From assembly GCA_963971305.1 (NCBI GenBank), contig OZ020307.1, positions 51,705,702 to 51,769,701 of the forward strand: a stretch of 64,000 bases of DNA, read 5' to 3'. Below are positions 1 to 13,700 of the stretch, one piece after another. The translations under genes were made by a program, and so were the position numbers. How positions within the stretch are numbered: position 1 is the stretch's first letter; every line of letters starts with the position of its first letter. The notes below the pieces were generated by a model. It was not told the origin of the DNA. It worked only from the letters and a program-made list of their open reading frames with translations, and searched no databases. The stretch comes from Arcuatula senhousia (taxonomy: Eukaryota; Mollusca; Bivalvia; Mytilida; Mytilidae).

Positions 1-1832
1 ATAGCACAATAGCCCATTGTTTTCAGCAGGCATTACATATCACAATAGCCCATTGATTTCAGCAGACACTACATAGCACAATAGCCCATTGTTTTCAGCA
101 GGTATTACATATCACAATAGCCCATTGTTTTCAGCAGACATTACATATCACAATAGCCCATTGATTTCAGCAGACATTACATATCACAATAGCCCATTAA
201 TTTCAGCAGGTATTACATATCACAATAGCCCATCGGTTTCAGCAGACATTACATAGCACAATAGCCCATTGATTTCAGCAGACATTACATAGCACAATAG
301 CCCATTGTTTTCAGCAGACATTACATAGCACAATAGCCCATTGATTTCAGCAGACATTACATATCACAATAGCCCATTAATTTCAGCAGGTATTACATAT
401 CACAATAGCCCATTGATTTCAGCAGACATTACATAGCACAATAGCCCATTGTTTTCAGCAGACATTACATAGCACAATAGCCCATTGTTTTTAGCATGCA
501 TTACATTTCACAAATAGCCCATTGATTTCAGCACACATTACATTTTACAGATAGCACATTGATTTCAACAGACATTACATATCACGAATAGCCCATTGAT
601 TTCCGCAGACATTACATTTCACAAATAGCCAATGGATTTCAGCAGACATTGTATATCACAAACAGCCAATTGATTTCAGCAGACATTGTATATCACACAT
701 AGCCCATTGATTTCAAAAGACATTACATATCACAAATAGCCCATTGATTTCCGCAGACAATACATATCACAAATAGCCCATTGATTTCAGCACACATTAC
801 ATTTCACAAATAGCCAATTGATTTCAACAGACATTACATATCAAAATAGCCCATTGATTTCAGCAGCCAAGACATATCACAAATAGCCTATTGATTTAAG
901 CAAGCATTGCATATCACAGATAATGCATTGATTTAAGCAGGCATTACATATTACAAATAGCCAATTGATTAAAGAAGGCATTGCATATCACAAATAGCCC
1001 ATTGATTTCAGCAGGCAATGCATATAACAAATGGCCCATTGATTTCAGCAGGCATTGCATAGCCCATTGATTTAAGCAGACATTGCATATCACAAATAGC
1101 CCATTGATTTAAGCAGCAATTACATATCACAAATAACCAATTGATTTCAGCAGACCAGACATATCACAAATAGCCCATTGATTTCAGCAGGCATTGCATA
1201 TCACGAATAGCCCATGGATTTCAGCAGACTTTGCATATCACAAATAGCCAATTGATTTCAGCAGACATTGTATATCACAAATTTCCCATGGATTTCAGCA
1301 GACATTGCATATCACAAACAGCCTATTGATTTCAGCAGACATTGTATATCACAAATAGCCCATTAATTTAAGCAGACATTACATATCACAAATGGCCCAT
1401 TGATTTCAGCAGACCAGACATTTCACAAATAGCCCATTGATTTCAGCAGGCATTACATATCACAAATAGCCCATTGGTTTTAGCAAACATAACATATCAC
1501 AAATAATCTATTGATTTCAGCGGACAAGACAAATCACAATAGTCCATTGATTTAAGCAGACATAACATATCACAAATAGCCCATTGATTTCAGCAGGCAT
1601 TACATATCACAAATAGACCATTGATTTTAGCAGACATAACATATCACAAATAGCCCATTGATTTCAGCTGACAAGACATATCACAAATAGCCCATTGATT
1701 TCAGCAGACATAACAAATCACAATAGCCCATTGATTTTAACAGACATAACATATCACAAATAGTCCATTGATTTCAGCGGACAAGACATATCACAAATTG
1801 CCCATTGATTTTAGCAAACATAACATATTTAA
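1..1832. repeat. 36/37-bp satellite array, cut by window edge
   Basis: About 50 tandem copies of a unit AGCCCATTGATTTCAGCAGA plus CATTACATATCACAAT. The left part has a 36-bp period (CACAAT) and the right part a 37-bp period (CACAAAT). Copies become more diverged toward the right. The array runs off the left window edge. Short remnants at 2029-2095 and 3833-4000 show it was split by later insertions. No ORF. Confidence 0.95.
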
Positions 1833-2028
1833 AAAGGAGGTGCACATTTACATTATGTCACAAAGATTGTGTGAAAGTTTCATGAAAATCCATCAAGGAG
1901 TTTAGGAGGAGTTGCAGATAAGAGACCTGAGGTGTAAGGGAAGGACACAACAGACAGACGGATGGACACAGACAGATTGACACCCCTATCACTATATACT
2001 CCCCAACTTTTCAAGCAGGGGGTATAAT
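1833..2028. repeat. Dispersed repeat inserted in the satellite
   Basis: About 195 bp with GGAGGTGCACATTTACAT at the left, CAAGGAGTTTAGGAGGAGTTG in the middle, a GACAGACGGATGGACACAGA tract and a CAGGGGGTATAATAA end. It has the body-plus-GACAGACGG-plus-GTATAAT layout of many dispersed repeats in this window. Satellite copies flank it on both sides. Confidence 0.65.
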
Positions 2029-2149
2029 AACCAAATGATTTCAGCAGGCATTATATATCAAAAATAGCCAATGGATTTCAGCAGACATTACAAACAAGGA
2101 ATCTGTTAGCTACTGCTCACTCAGTACCCCCCTTGCTACCCCTAAAATG

Positions 2150-3832
2150 AACTATGTAGGTAAGCAGGAAGTACATTTCAAACAGACCTAATTTTGATAC
2201 TCACAATAAAAGACCTGATACTGAACTCATATACCAAATTTCAAGTCACTGTGAAATGTAGTTGCTGAGAAAAATGTTACAAAAATTTCAAACAATTGAC
2301 TTGTAATGCTGAAAATCGACTAAGTCAGTAAACAGGCAGTAGATATCCAACAGACCTAATTTCGGTACTCAAGATCAAATACCACATACTGCATACAAAT
2401 ACAGTAGTCCCCCCGTTAAAGGCCACCTCCCATATAAGGCCACTCCCCTTATGTGGCCACAATTCTTTGGCAACAACCACTTTTAATTCAAAAGTACCCC
2501 CATATAAGGCCACCTCCCTGCTGCGGCCAAAGGCCAGACTTTTGCTATCAAATGGTAAAATTCCCCCTATTTATGGCCATTTTGTTAAAAATTATATTAT
2601 TCTTTAATATGTGAATCAAGAATGTATTGCATATATAAAGCTGTTTTAGTATGTTTATCTTTTTGTCTTATTTATTTATTGTCATATTTAGCATGTCTGT
2701 ATCTTTCATCTTATATATTTTGGCAATATTTATAACAATTTATATTATTTAAATAAAATAAAAACATCCTAAAATCAAAAGACTATGGCTTCCAAGACAT
2801 ATGAATTTAAATTGTTTTTATTTCAATTAGTGAACAGACAATATGTCTGCAGGCTTCTTTATAATCATGATAATTAAGGTTGAAAAAAATTCTCAATATT
2901 AAGACAAAAATATAATGAACCCAAGCTCTGACATTACACAACAACAGCACATTTGGTAGGAAATCCTGAATTTAAATCAATAGGAAAAAAATATAATGAA
3001 CCCAAGCTCTGAACATTACACTACAACAGCACATTTGGTAGGAAATCCTGAATTTAAATTTTTTAAAAGAAAAACCCAAATCTGTTCATCTGGAAAATGT
3101 CAGAAATGAAAAGTACTACTAGTATATTGGGAAAATAAGGTACATTTATGGAACAACAAATAAATGATAGTTCTAGATATTGACCAATAAATTGCAATCC
3201 CCCCCACAAAAGGCCACCTCCATTATAAGGCCACTTTTCTTTGGCAACAAGGGTGGCCTTATAAAAGGGGGACTACTGTACCATATTTCAAGTCACTGCG
3301 ATATGTAGTTGTTGAGAAAAATGTTACCTAAATTTTTCAACAATTGACTAGTAATGTTGAAAATTGACTAAGTCAGTAAACAGGAAGTAGATATCAGACA
3401 GACCTAGTTTCCGTACTCCCATAAAGGACCGAATACTAAACTCATATACAAAATTTCAAGTTACTTTGATATGTAGTTGCTGATAAAACTGTTACGAAAG
3501 TTATGTTGCCGACAGATGTACGGAAGGACGGACAGAGGTAAACCAGTATACACCCCTCTTCTTCTTCTTGGTCCAAAATTTTAAACAATTGACTAGTAAT
3601 GTTGAAAATTGATGAAGTCAGTAAACAGGAAGTAGATATTTCGACAGACCTAGTTTCAGCACTCGTGATAAAGGACCTCATACTGTACTCAAACACAAAA
3701 TTTCAAGTGACTGTGATATGTAGTTGCTGAGAAAACTGTTACGAAAGTTATGTTGCGGACGGATGGACAGACGGACGGACAGAGGTAAACCCGTATACCC
3801 ACCTCTTCTTCAAAGCAGGGGTATAATTACTA
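2150..3832. repeat. Three to four copies of a CAGGAAGTAGATAT-type dispersed repeat
   Basis: Segments near 2160-2400, 3280-3400, 3365-3560 and 3600-3832 share AACAGGAAGTAGATAT, CAGACCTA, CATATACAAAATTTCAAGT and GATATGTAGTTGCTGAGAAA, and the last two end in GACGGACAGAGGTAAACC tracts. The TIR element at 2402-3278 is inserted into this block. Related sequence recurs at 10690-11060, 15510-15690, 20100-20420, 35580-35740 and 48300-48420. Confidence 0.7.
2402..3278. mobile_element. Non-autonomous TIR element of about 0.88 kb
   Basis: Ends are inverted: CAGTAGTCCCCC... at the left and ...GGGGGACTACTG at the right, followed inward by matching GGCCACC / GGTGGCC and TTTGGCAACAA motifs. A TA dinucleotide flanks both ends, fitting a TA target duplication. 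Inside is a direct duplication of about 75 bp (2908-2980 and 2989-3062, sharing AATATAATGAACCCAAGCTC). No transposase ORF is seen. Confidence 0.65.
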
Positions 3833-4000
3833 AAAAATCATTGATTTCAGCAGGAATTATATTCACATATGGCTAATTGATTTCAGCAGGCATTACATAT
3901 CACAAATAGCCCATTGATTTCAGCAGGCATTACATATCACAAATAGCCCATTGATTTCAGCAGGCATTATAAAATACAAATAACCCATTGATTTCCAAAT

Positions 4001-7000
4001 AGTGTTTATTGTACAGTACAATAGATCACATTATCTAAAAATACTTATCAAAACAAAAAGGAACAAATAATTGAGTATACAACAACCTAACATGTACTTT
4101 AGTTCGGTTTTAAGTATAGCAAATCAAAACTTTTTTTTAGATATCAGTTTAAAATCGTACCATAATATGTTACTAAATTTTTTGCAGTTGTATAAAATAC
4201 ACAATACCATTAATATGATGAAAACAAATATTAACTGATCAGTAGCAAAAAAAATACAAATCATTTAATAGATAATTCTAATTCATACAGTGATATGTTT
4301 TTTTATTATATGACATCTTTCAGATTTACAAACCCAATTTGCTGCAGAAAATACTATTTTTTTTTTGCAAATCAGAATATTAATTATTTGGAAGTAAGAC
4401 AAATAGCAAGCATCTTTGTGGGTTGTATTACTTGTCTGCCTTTAACATACATTTTTGAATTGCTTCCTTCACAACCTACCATTTGATTATTTCAGATCTA
4501 AGATAAGAAAGTTATGTCCCCTCCCACTATGGTTGAGAGACATATTGTATATTCCTCTTAAGGGGGTACAGAACACCTAAGGAAAATAACTCTTAAATAT
4601 CACAGGAATGTTTTAGTCTGGCTCATGCATTCAAAGAAATCAAGCTTCTCAATGGTTAAAATATGATATGTGGCAATTCCATTATATTCAATGAAAATTT
4701 TCCCAAGAAACCTATGGTTCGATTTTCTTTAGATTTTGCAATTAAATTTGTTTAATCAAAGTACATATTTTTGCAAATTTTCAGGAAAATTAAACGACAA
4801 CAATTTTATTTTAGCCAAAGTGTTGGGTAACCCCTTAATTGAGTTTATTGAAACTTGGTAAATAGCAAATACCCCAAAGGGGGAGGAGACATAATTAACA
4901 AATAACAATTAACATAAAAATAACAAATATTGCTATGAGATTCATTTTATCTATGCTACACAAAATGAAGAATAAAAGACTATGCTACACAGTTTTTGTT
5001 TAAATATAGAATATTAAACATTTATACATAAAAAGATAGTCAAGTCATATTAATAAATCAGATCTTTGTCTTATTCAAAAATAAACACATGTTAAATCAT
5101 GGAGAAGCATTACCCTGCAAAGAAACTTTATGATACTTTGCTACTGTGTACAACTTTCACGAGTATTAAACAAAAATATCTCAAGAAAGTCAACTTACGC
5201 TCTTTACTGTAGGATTGGTGTAAAGTGTTGACTTTAAAAAATCCACAATTCTTGAAAAAGGCATGTTTGTTTGCTCTTACTTAACTGAAACAATCAACCT
5301 TTTATAAGATATCACAAAAAAATCTTCAGTAAACAAATGTTTACTTTCATTTACCGACTAAATCATCTTTTATCAGATATCACAAAAAAAAATCTTCAGT
5401 AAAAATATGTTTGCTTTTATTTACCAACTAATTCATCTTTTATTAGATATCACAAAAAATCTTCATGAAAAAAATTGTTTTCTTTTATCTACCAATTAAT
5501 TCATCTTTTATTAGATATCACAAAAAAAAATCTTTAGTAAAAAATGTCATAATATAGAAAAAAAGTAAAATACAAAGTATTAGCTTTGGCTTATTGACGT
5601 ATTTAAAGGGCGAGGTAGATTATACACTAGATCTATGTGCTGAGTTTATGATTCTGTAAAAAGGTAAACAAATTAAAGATTGACAGTGTCTTTCGTAACT
5701 GAAACAGTTGGAAGTAGATCCGATCGGGTTGCGCTTTTTCCATTAGGTAACTTTGTAATTTCCATGTCAAACAAGCACAGCCTTTTTCAGGCCTGTCAAG
5801 CTTCTTTTTTTTTCTTTAATTTTTTTCCTTTGATCTTTTGTTATTTTGGAAAATCTCGCGCAAACAGGTCATTTAAACTTGACTGCCCTGCTTTTGTCCA
5901 AAGTTAAGATGTAAAATTGGCAGAATATATAACAATTAACTAAAATAAAAAAATATTGCTGTACAAATCTCATTACATAGCACTTTTAATAGCACTTAAG
6001 ATAAATAAAATATAATTTTGGTAAACTAATGCCCATTTGCAGTGCACATCTATATTTCCTGATAAATTTCATCAGGTTAATATTCAGCACTTTTAGCTAA
6101 TAGCGTGTATAGTACAGCAAATGTACAAATAAAAAAAAGCTTGGAGCTAAATAAAGTCCTTGGGACCGGAGCATTAAGTAGTTATAGATGAGTATGACAT
6201 CTTTTGCTATAAAAAATTTCTACAGAAAATTTAAATGGACCCTGTTGAAACTGAAAGGCCAAGACATTTTACAAAACAAAAGTTTACAACATCGTGCTAT
6301 GCAGTTAGATTATCATAATAAAATAAGAAAAAGAATGAAAACTGTAAGCTGAAGCTCAGACATTAATACCCCTGCACCCTAAATGGTGCACACCTACATT
6401 TGATCAAAAAGACTTTTCAAGCAAAGGTATAATAATTCAATATATACAATGTAAAAAAGAACTTCGGTGTAACAAATCAAGATATTTATATAGTAGTTGA
6501 TGAAAATCAAGGAATGTAAAATTTGATTTATTAATTTGATTGTTTAAAACTATTATTGTTATGCATGTTTAAATCTAAATCTCAAGTAAACTAAAGAAAA
6601 AATTTAGCATTAGAATATTTCAGCAACAAAATATTATGGAAGTATCAAAGCATGAGTTTAGTTATTCAGAAGATATATAAGGTTAATTTCTTTTCTGTTT
6701 CAAGTTGGAACACAATTAAATGATTACTACACCTCCAAACTCTTTTATAATATTCGGTGGGTGAATGTTTTGAAGACAGGAAAATATATTCATGAGCAAA
6801 GTAATAAATAACAGGGTTTCCAGTTGTCCAGGGCACCCAAACTTTCTCAAAAATGAGTATGGACATATTGCAGTAATATTGAAAATTTGCATTCAAGACA
6901 ACCTAAATTTTTAGAGGAGTTTCACACCCTAAGTCCTTGTCATAAGCCATAAATTTTTTACAAACTATCAAAAAGATATAATACACAAATAAATTGTACC

Positions 7001-7631
7001 AAAAAAAAAACACAATCTGAGACTGATTCAAACCTGTCTTATTGTAAACCATACATTATACTTAATTTCTGATACACAGTTGATTTTGATTTTATAAAAT
7101 TCTAAATCCGGGTTTGAAATTAGCACTCGCCCACTAGCCAATGGCCCCTAAAATTTGCTGTGGGCTACTAGAAATTTTATATTTTTTGTACAGAACCACA
7201 TTGGTAAGGTGTTTAAATTTTGGATGTGGGCTACCAAGCTAAAATTCTAAGTTCAAACCCTGTAAGTATAATAGAAAATAATGAGATGTGGAATACCGTA
7301 AGTGTATGCGACAAAGCCCACAATCAAGCGGCAATTCAGAAAAACCACAATGGAAAACCTCCAGCAGCCTTCAACCAGGCCAGTAGGAGCTGCTCGCCTT
7401 TCTGCAAATGGGTCATGGTCTAATTAAAAACCTGTTGATGTCATTAAAAAACGGGTACTGCATATCAGAAAACATTTATCAGTAATGCATTCACATAGCT
7501 TATCTCAACCCTATCTGGGTTTATAAAATATAAGAAAAACACAACGCTATGTATAACATGTACAAAAATAGTCATCTTGGTCCCATCTCAAAATTGTAAC
7601 AAAAATAAGAGAAAATTAGACATCAATTGCA
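4001..7631. other. Gene-free AT-rich sequence 3' of the main gene
   Basis: No exon could be supported on either strand. It holds a four-copy repeat of about 80 bp at 5275-5545 (TTAGATATCACAAAAAA...CTTCA) and a small foldback at 7110-7261 (GGGTTTGAAATTAG / CTAAGTTCAAACCC). The 3' UTR of the minus-strand gene must start at 7631; a possible AATAAA on the minus strand is at 6527-6532. Confidence 0.6.
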
Positions 7632-7757
7632 TCATTTTCTAGGTTTAAATTCCACTTGGTCTACGTTTAGCATAGGAGATTCGTAATGTGTCTCTTCTTG
7701 TAAGGGGGAATAACCAAACGGGTTATCTTCACTGGCATCTGCTGTTAAACCAGATAT
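7632..7757 (-). CDS. Cytoplasmic tail exon 2 and stop codon
   Basis: A 126-nt terminal exon encoding ISGLTADASEDNPFGYSPLQ, then EETHYESPMLNVDQVEFKPRK and TGA. It contains NPF (an EH-domain ligand) directly followed by YSPL (fits Y-x-x-hydrophobic, the AP-2 mu signal). Acceptor is TTTTTTACAG. The tail is acidic after the NPF motif. No kinase, ITAM or other catalytic domain is present. Confidence 0.9.
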   Translation of the reverse strand: MSGLTADASEDNPFGYSPLQEETHYESPMLNVDQVEFKPRK

Positions 7758-10700
7758 CTGTAAAAAAACCAAAACAATACTAACTTATTGTATTGAAAAT
7801 GCATTGGAGTGAGTTAGTGTTAGGGTTAAAGGTTAAAGGCACTATACGATGCACATGAGCCAAACAAGAGCAGTCTGTTTTCATGGTAGAGGCTTTGACC
7901 TTGGGAGATAACTGGGCAAACCCAATGAAAGAACCTTAGTGAGCATGCTCACATACCCCACACGTTCCGCTATTGGACTATCAATTTGTTATCCTTTAGG
8001 AATAAGTATTTAGCTACAGGAATCAATAATATTGAATGATTGTAAAGTGAATTTGCAAGTATTTGAATATCATAACAAAGTTATGTCAAATTTCTAAGTC
8101 CAAAGGGACATAACTCCCACAAAAATTTGCGGATCAAAAATTCCTGGTAACATGCCAATCTACATATGGTGTACTTTTTGCTTACCAAGTTTCTTAAAAT
8201 TTTGTTCAATAGTTTAAGAGGAGTTGCGGTCACAATCTGTAATCATGATTTTCTGCAAATTTCTAAAAAATTCCTGGTAACATGCACAAATACATTTAGT
8301 GTTCTTCATGCATACCAAGTTTCATTCAATTCTGTTCAGTAGTTTAAGAGGAGTTGCGATCACAAACTTTGATCACAGACGGACAGACCAGTCAAAACAT
8401 TATACCCTTCGCAACTTCGTTGCATGGGGTATAACTACAGAGAGATGTGGAAGTCCACTCCTGTTTTTTTATATTAAATGTGGCTGGAACTGGAGCATTA
8501 CCTGACAGGTTTTTGACTAGCAAACTTTAATGCATTAGAACACTTGGTTCCTTGTACATTTAGCTTATTTCCAAATCAAATATAAATAAATAAGTTTAAA
8601 TACTTTTTATCCCGCTTTAATTTGATATTTTTAAATCATTAGGGTGAACATGTATGCCTACAAAGAGTAACATTTATTACCTTTATAGAAGAGTCATGAG
8701 CTGATCCATACTGTGGATTCTCAAATGTAACGGCTTCTGAGAATCTGTGTCGATTTCTCCTCCTGTCAAAATTATCAAAAATCTATAAATAGTCTGATGG
8801 TAATAATTATGTACAAATATTTGTCTATTCAGTTAATCATTTTGTGTAATGGTTAAGTTGAAAGATTCAAGTTGCACCTTTGAACTTTTTTCAACATATT
8901 CCTATCATTTATTTTCAATACAAGCAAAGGGCTAAAAATGAATACTTATAAACTGAGTAAATTAGATGGGCACTACATTGTACTGTAAAAAATCTAGTTA
9001 AAAAAAATCTTAGAATATGTATGTTCTATGCATTTCTCTTTCTGAAGTTTCTGATCTGTACCTTCATAACTCTTGAGTTTTAACATAGGAGAAGGACTGA
9101 CAGACAATCAAATCACAAACTATCTTGATGTGGGCCATAAGAAGCTGTAAGCTAATGTCTTTTGTTTAAGGTTCTCTATAGTTGAATTAAATGTTGATCG
9201 ATTTCATTTTTATTGTGTGTTAATTTTTGTGCATTGTCTGGGATTATTGATAGGGGGTTGGGTCTAAAAAACTTAGTTTAACCCGGTCAGATTATATATA
9301 TGCCTGTCATTAGCCAGGAAACTTTGACAAAGCTTTTGTTTGTACTTGTCTTTTTGATGTTTTTCTAAATTTCCCCTTGCTACGTGAGCTGTGTCACGTA
9401 CACTTATACCACATCTCATTGATTTCTATTTAATAATCAAAACATTTAATTTAGGTGTGAATGTAATAAAACTGGTACCTGTAAATTATAACACCAGCCA
9501 CTGTTGCTCCCAATAGTAATATAACAATGATGATAACAACAGCTATAACACCCTTGTTACTGCTTCTATCTGTAAATAGAATGTCCTAATTATTGACCCG
9601 GTCAAATGCATTAACACATTTTTTTGAAAAAAAATTCTGGTGTTTAAACATACATGACATAACTATTTTTGTTTTAAATATATCATTAAGGATGGTCACT
9701 CTTCATGTTTAATAATAATAATTTCAGCTTGATTCCTGAACTTCTCTGGACTATATCTTTTACTTTTTTGCCCTAGATATCTCTATACTATAAAAGTTGT
9801 GAAAATTTTCCAAGTTTACAGTATTTTTCTTCGTATTAAACAATGAATTCGTAAACAGTCTTTTACTAATAACTTTTTTACATTTTAATAAGAAAATTAC
9901 CATCTGATACATACCATTTCTACTTCCTTTGGTCTGGTCTGACACTGACACTGTATTACCTGTTATAAAAAGCAAAAACAATGAAAAATCAAATAAACCC
10001 TTAATCATATTGAATTCTTTGTTGGAAAAAAATAAATAATTATCTCCCATGTATGATTATCTAAGATTAAGACACTCTTTGTAAACATCTCTACTAGTCA
10101 CAGAGTAGATCTCATCACTTTTTTCTCAAAAGCAATTCTCACCATTTTTCCCATTATTTTTCTATATTTCTGCTAAAATTTTCAAGGAATAGCTCATTTT
10201 AAAGGGAATTATTTCCTCTTTTTTAATCAGGTTTCATTTCCAATCTAACTGTCCAAATAATTTCACAAGTAATGTTTGAAAGTTGGGTGGCAAGTATTAC
10301 TTTCTGGCAAGATCTTCTCTGTGACCAGTATGTGAGGAACTTCTTTTAAAATAAGTTTCATCAAAATCCATCAATTAGTTGAACTTATTATTTTTTTTAA
10401 TCAGAAATCTATAATTGTAAATGTAATGAATTGACAATGAAATAAAATAAGATGTTGGACGAATGTGGGCATTACTGAATTTTCCAAAATCTGCTGAGAA
10501 ACGAAGGAAATAAGTGAAAAAAAACTACATTTCATTGAGTTTTTGTGATGTTTTAGCAAAATAGGTAACATGTATTATGCTAGATTAGCCAGATACAAAG
10601 AGCCCATGTATTATTTGCCTCAATTTGGTTGAATTAATGAAGAGTTGTAAAAGCTTTGACATTAGTTGCACTAGGTCGTGGTAAGGATATTCCCACTTGA

Positions 10701-13700
10701 TTATTCCAAAAACAGGAAGTAGATGAGCAACTGACCTGGAAAGGGTCGGCACTTTAAAACTCATTGTGTACCATACTTGAAATCAATCCTTTCAGTAGTA
10801 AGCTGAGAAATCAGTTAATAAAAAAATGTCTATATTGACCCTGAAAAAAGTCTAGTCAGCTTGGAAAACAGGAAGTAGAAGACTGAGTGAACTGGAAAGG
10901 GGAGGCACTGTACAGCTCATCCACGCTTAAGCTGTAAACCAAATTTGAAACCAATCCTTTCAGTAGAAGTTGAGAAATCTGTTACAAAAATTTGTACTAG
11001 ATGGACAGACAAGGTGATTTCAAAATAGCTCTGTTACAAATGGGGGGGGGGGTATAATAATTAATATCTTGTCCTTTTTAAAAAGAAAATATAAACTTTA
11101 ATTGTTCCTTTGCACAGAATGTCCTAATTATTTACCACAGATGGCAAAATGTATATCTTAAGATAACTGGCAGAAAAAGGTTTTTGTATGAACAGCAACT
11201 AGGAGCCTCCAGTTTATATTTACCTGTAGTTACATGTATAGTATTTGATTTTTGTCCCTCCTGACCATTAATTGACTGGCCAACTACATAAATATCATAG
11301 TATGTGCTAAGTTCTAGTCCTGTTAATGTTGCCTTGTTAACAGAAGAGTCATCTGTGAATAGCTAAAAATAAGAAATAAAAAAAAAACAATCAATTTTTA
11401 AAAATATTTAAATAAACTAACTGTTGACCTGTATAAAAATAAAATTAATTTTGTCTGCAAAAATAATATCTCTCCATGTTTCTTTAGTATTTGAAAATAG
11501 AGAATTTATGGGTATATTCTGGAAAATTTGAGGAGAATTACTGCAAAAAAATGTCAAAAAGTTCAAAGGGTCATAGATCTCACAAAATTTTATAATTAAA
11601 GATTACCAGGCCTGGGCGCCACAAAACTTTAAAAATACTTAAGTCTGAGAATATCTTTAATTTCCATGGCGACTTCAATCAAAACTTTCTAATTTGATGA
11701 TGTCACAATGAGTTGAGTAAATTCTCAGATTTAAGTAATTTTTCATGTTTTGTGGTGCCCAGGCCAGATAACATGCCCAACTTAAGGAATTGAGCAGAAT
11801 AAATTTGTGATCGATGGATACACAGACAGACAGACAAGACAATATAATATGAAGAGATGGTTTCCATTATATTATATAGCCCTTAGTTAAACTGATCAGA
11901 GAGATCAACTTCCATTGTAACACATTCAATAGGAGGATTAAGTACGGGTTCTCTAAAGTACCTTGATGAGTCCCTGTTCAGCTTGGGGTATATAAGTTCA
12001 TAAGTTCAAATTGGCAAAGGATATATAAGGTCAATAGATTGAAATTAGCAAAAGGCTATGTAAGGTCAATAGGTCAAATTGGCAAAAGGCTATATAAGGT
12101 CAATAAGGTAAACCTATTGACCTTATATAGCCATTTGCCACTTTGATCTATGACCTTATATAGCCTTTTGCCGCTTTTACCTTACTGACCTTATATAGCC
12201 TTTTGCCAATTTGACTTATTGATCTTACATAGCCTTTTGCTAATTTCAATCTATTGACCTTATATATCCTTTTGCCAATTTGAACTTATGAACTTATATA
12301 GCCTTTTGCCACTTTTACCTTTTCGGCCTTATACAGCTTTCTGCCACTTTCACCTATTGACATTATATACCCTTTAGCCACTTTTGACTTATTGACATTA
12401 TATAGCCTTTGTTACTTTCTATTATTGACCTTATATCTTAGTTTTTTGACCTATTGACCTTATATAACCCTTTGCCTCTTTTGATAGCTTTAGACACTTT
12501 TTACCTATTAACCTTATATAGCTTTTTGCCATTTTGACCTATGGACCCTTTACAGTCTTTTGGTACATTTGACCTAATTACTTTTTGTAATTCAATGAAA
12601 AAATGAAGCAATCTCACACAATAGCTAATCCCCTTGCCTGTTCAAGGCTAAAAAAGGAATTATAATGCTACAATTTTTATCAGCCAATACGCTTACCTCT
12701 TTTGGTATGGAATTTTCTGCAGATATCTTATACTTCACGATATACTTTGCTATGTTTAAAGTATAATTTGGGGGTTCCCACTGAAGAAATATAGAGTTTC
12801 CGTCAATTTTGACTGTTCTCAGATTCTTAGGAGGATAAGGTAGGAAGCCTGAAAAATATATAAACTTATAGCTTATAAAATGTTAAATTACCCCAAGCTG
12901 AACAGGGACTCATCAAGGTACTTTAGAGTACCCGTACTTAATCCTCCTATTGAATGTGTTACAATAGAAGTTGATCTCTCTGATCAGTTTAAACTAACAT
13001 CTATAGAGAGGAGATTATCTTGTTGTATGATGGAAAAATTTTCCTAGAATAAAAGACTTACCTGACTTAAAAGACTTACTTTTCACATTTGCAAAACAGC
13101 TCAAAAATGGTATTTATACAAAAGAAAATGTGCAAATGAAGGAGTGGGTTTAACTGATCAAAAAGATTAGCTTCTATTATTTATTTACAACTTTATATAG
13201 ATAGATTAAGCACCAAAACTCAAATGTACCTTGATGAGTTCCTGTTAAGCTTTGGGGAACGGAACATTTGATTCGCTATAACTTAAAACAGAAGTATAGA
13301 TTTTCCTAAGCAGCAGTGGTTTATAGTTTAGATAAGAAATGTATACCTTGATGTGCAAGCTTTTACATGCATGATGCATACTGTAAATGTGGAATTTTAG
13401 CTGTTTTTTGCATAGTCAATAATTTCACATTTTGGTGACAATTCATACATGTTTAAAGAATGAAGCATTCACGTGGGGAATATTTTCACAGATGTTTCAT
13501 GATTGCAAATTTAGCAAAATAACCCATGGGAAAAGTTTTAAGTTTACAGTTTTTACATGCTGATTCATCCATTATAAGTTGTTGCAAATTTTTTTTTCAT
13601 CTATTTTATTTATCAATGACATTTTAACTGCATGAAATCTGTCGATTAATTCTCAGGTAAAGTTTCTGAGAAAAACTTGATGAAAATTTTCATAGTGGCC

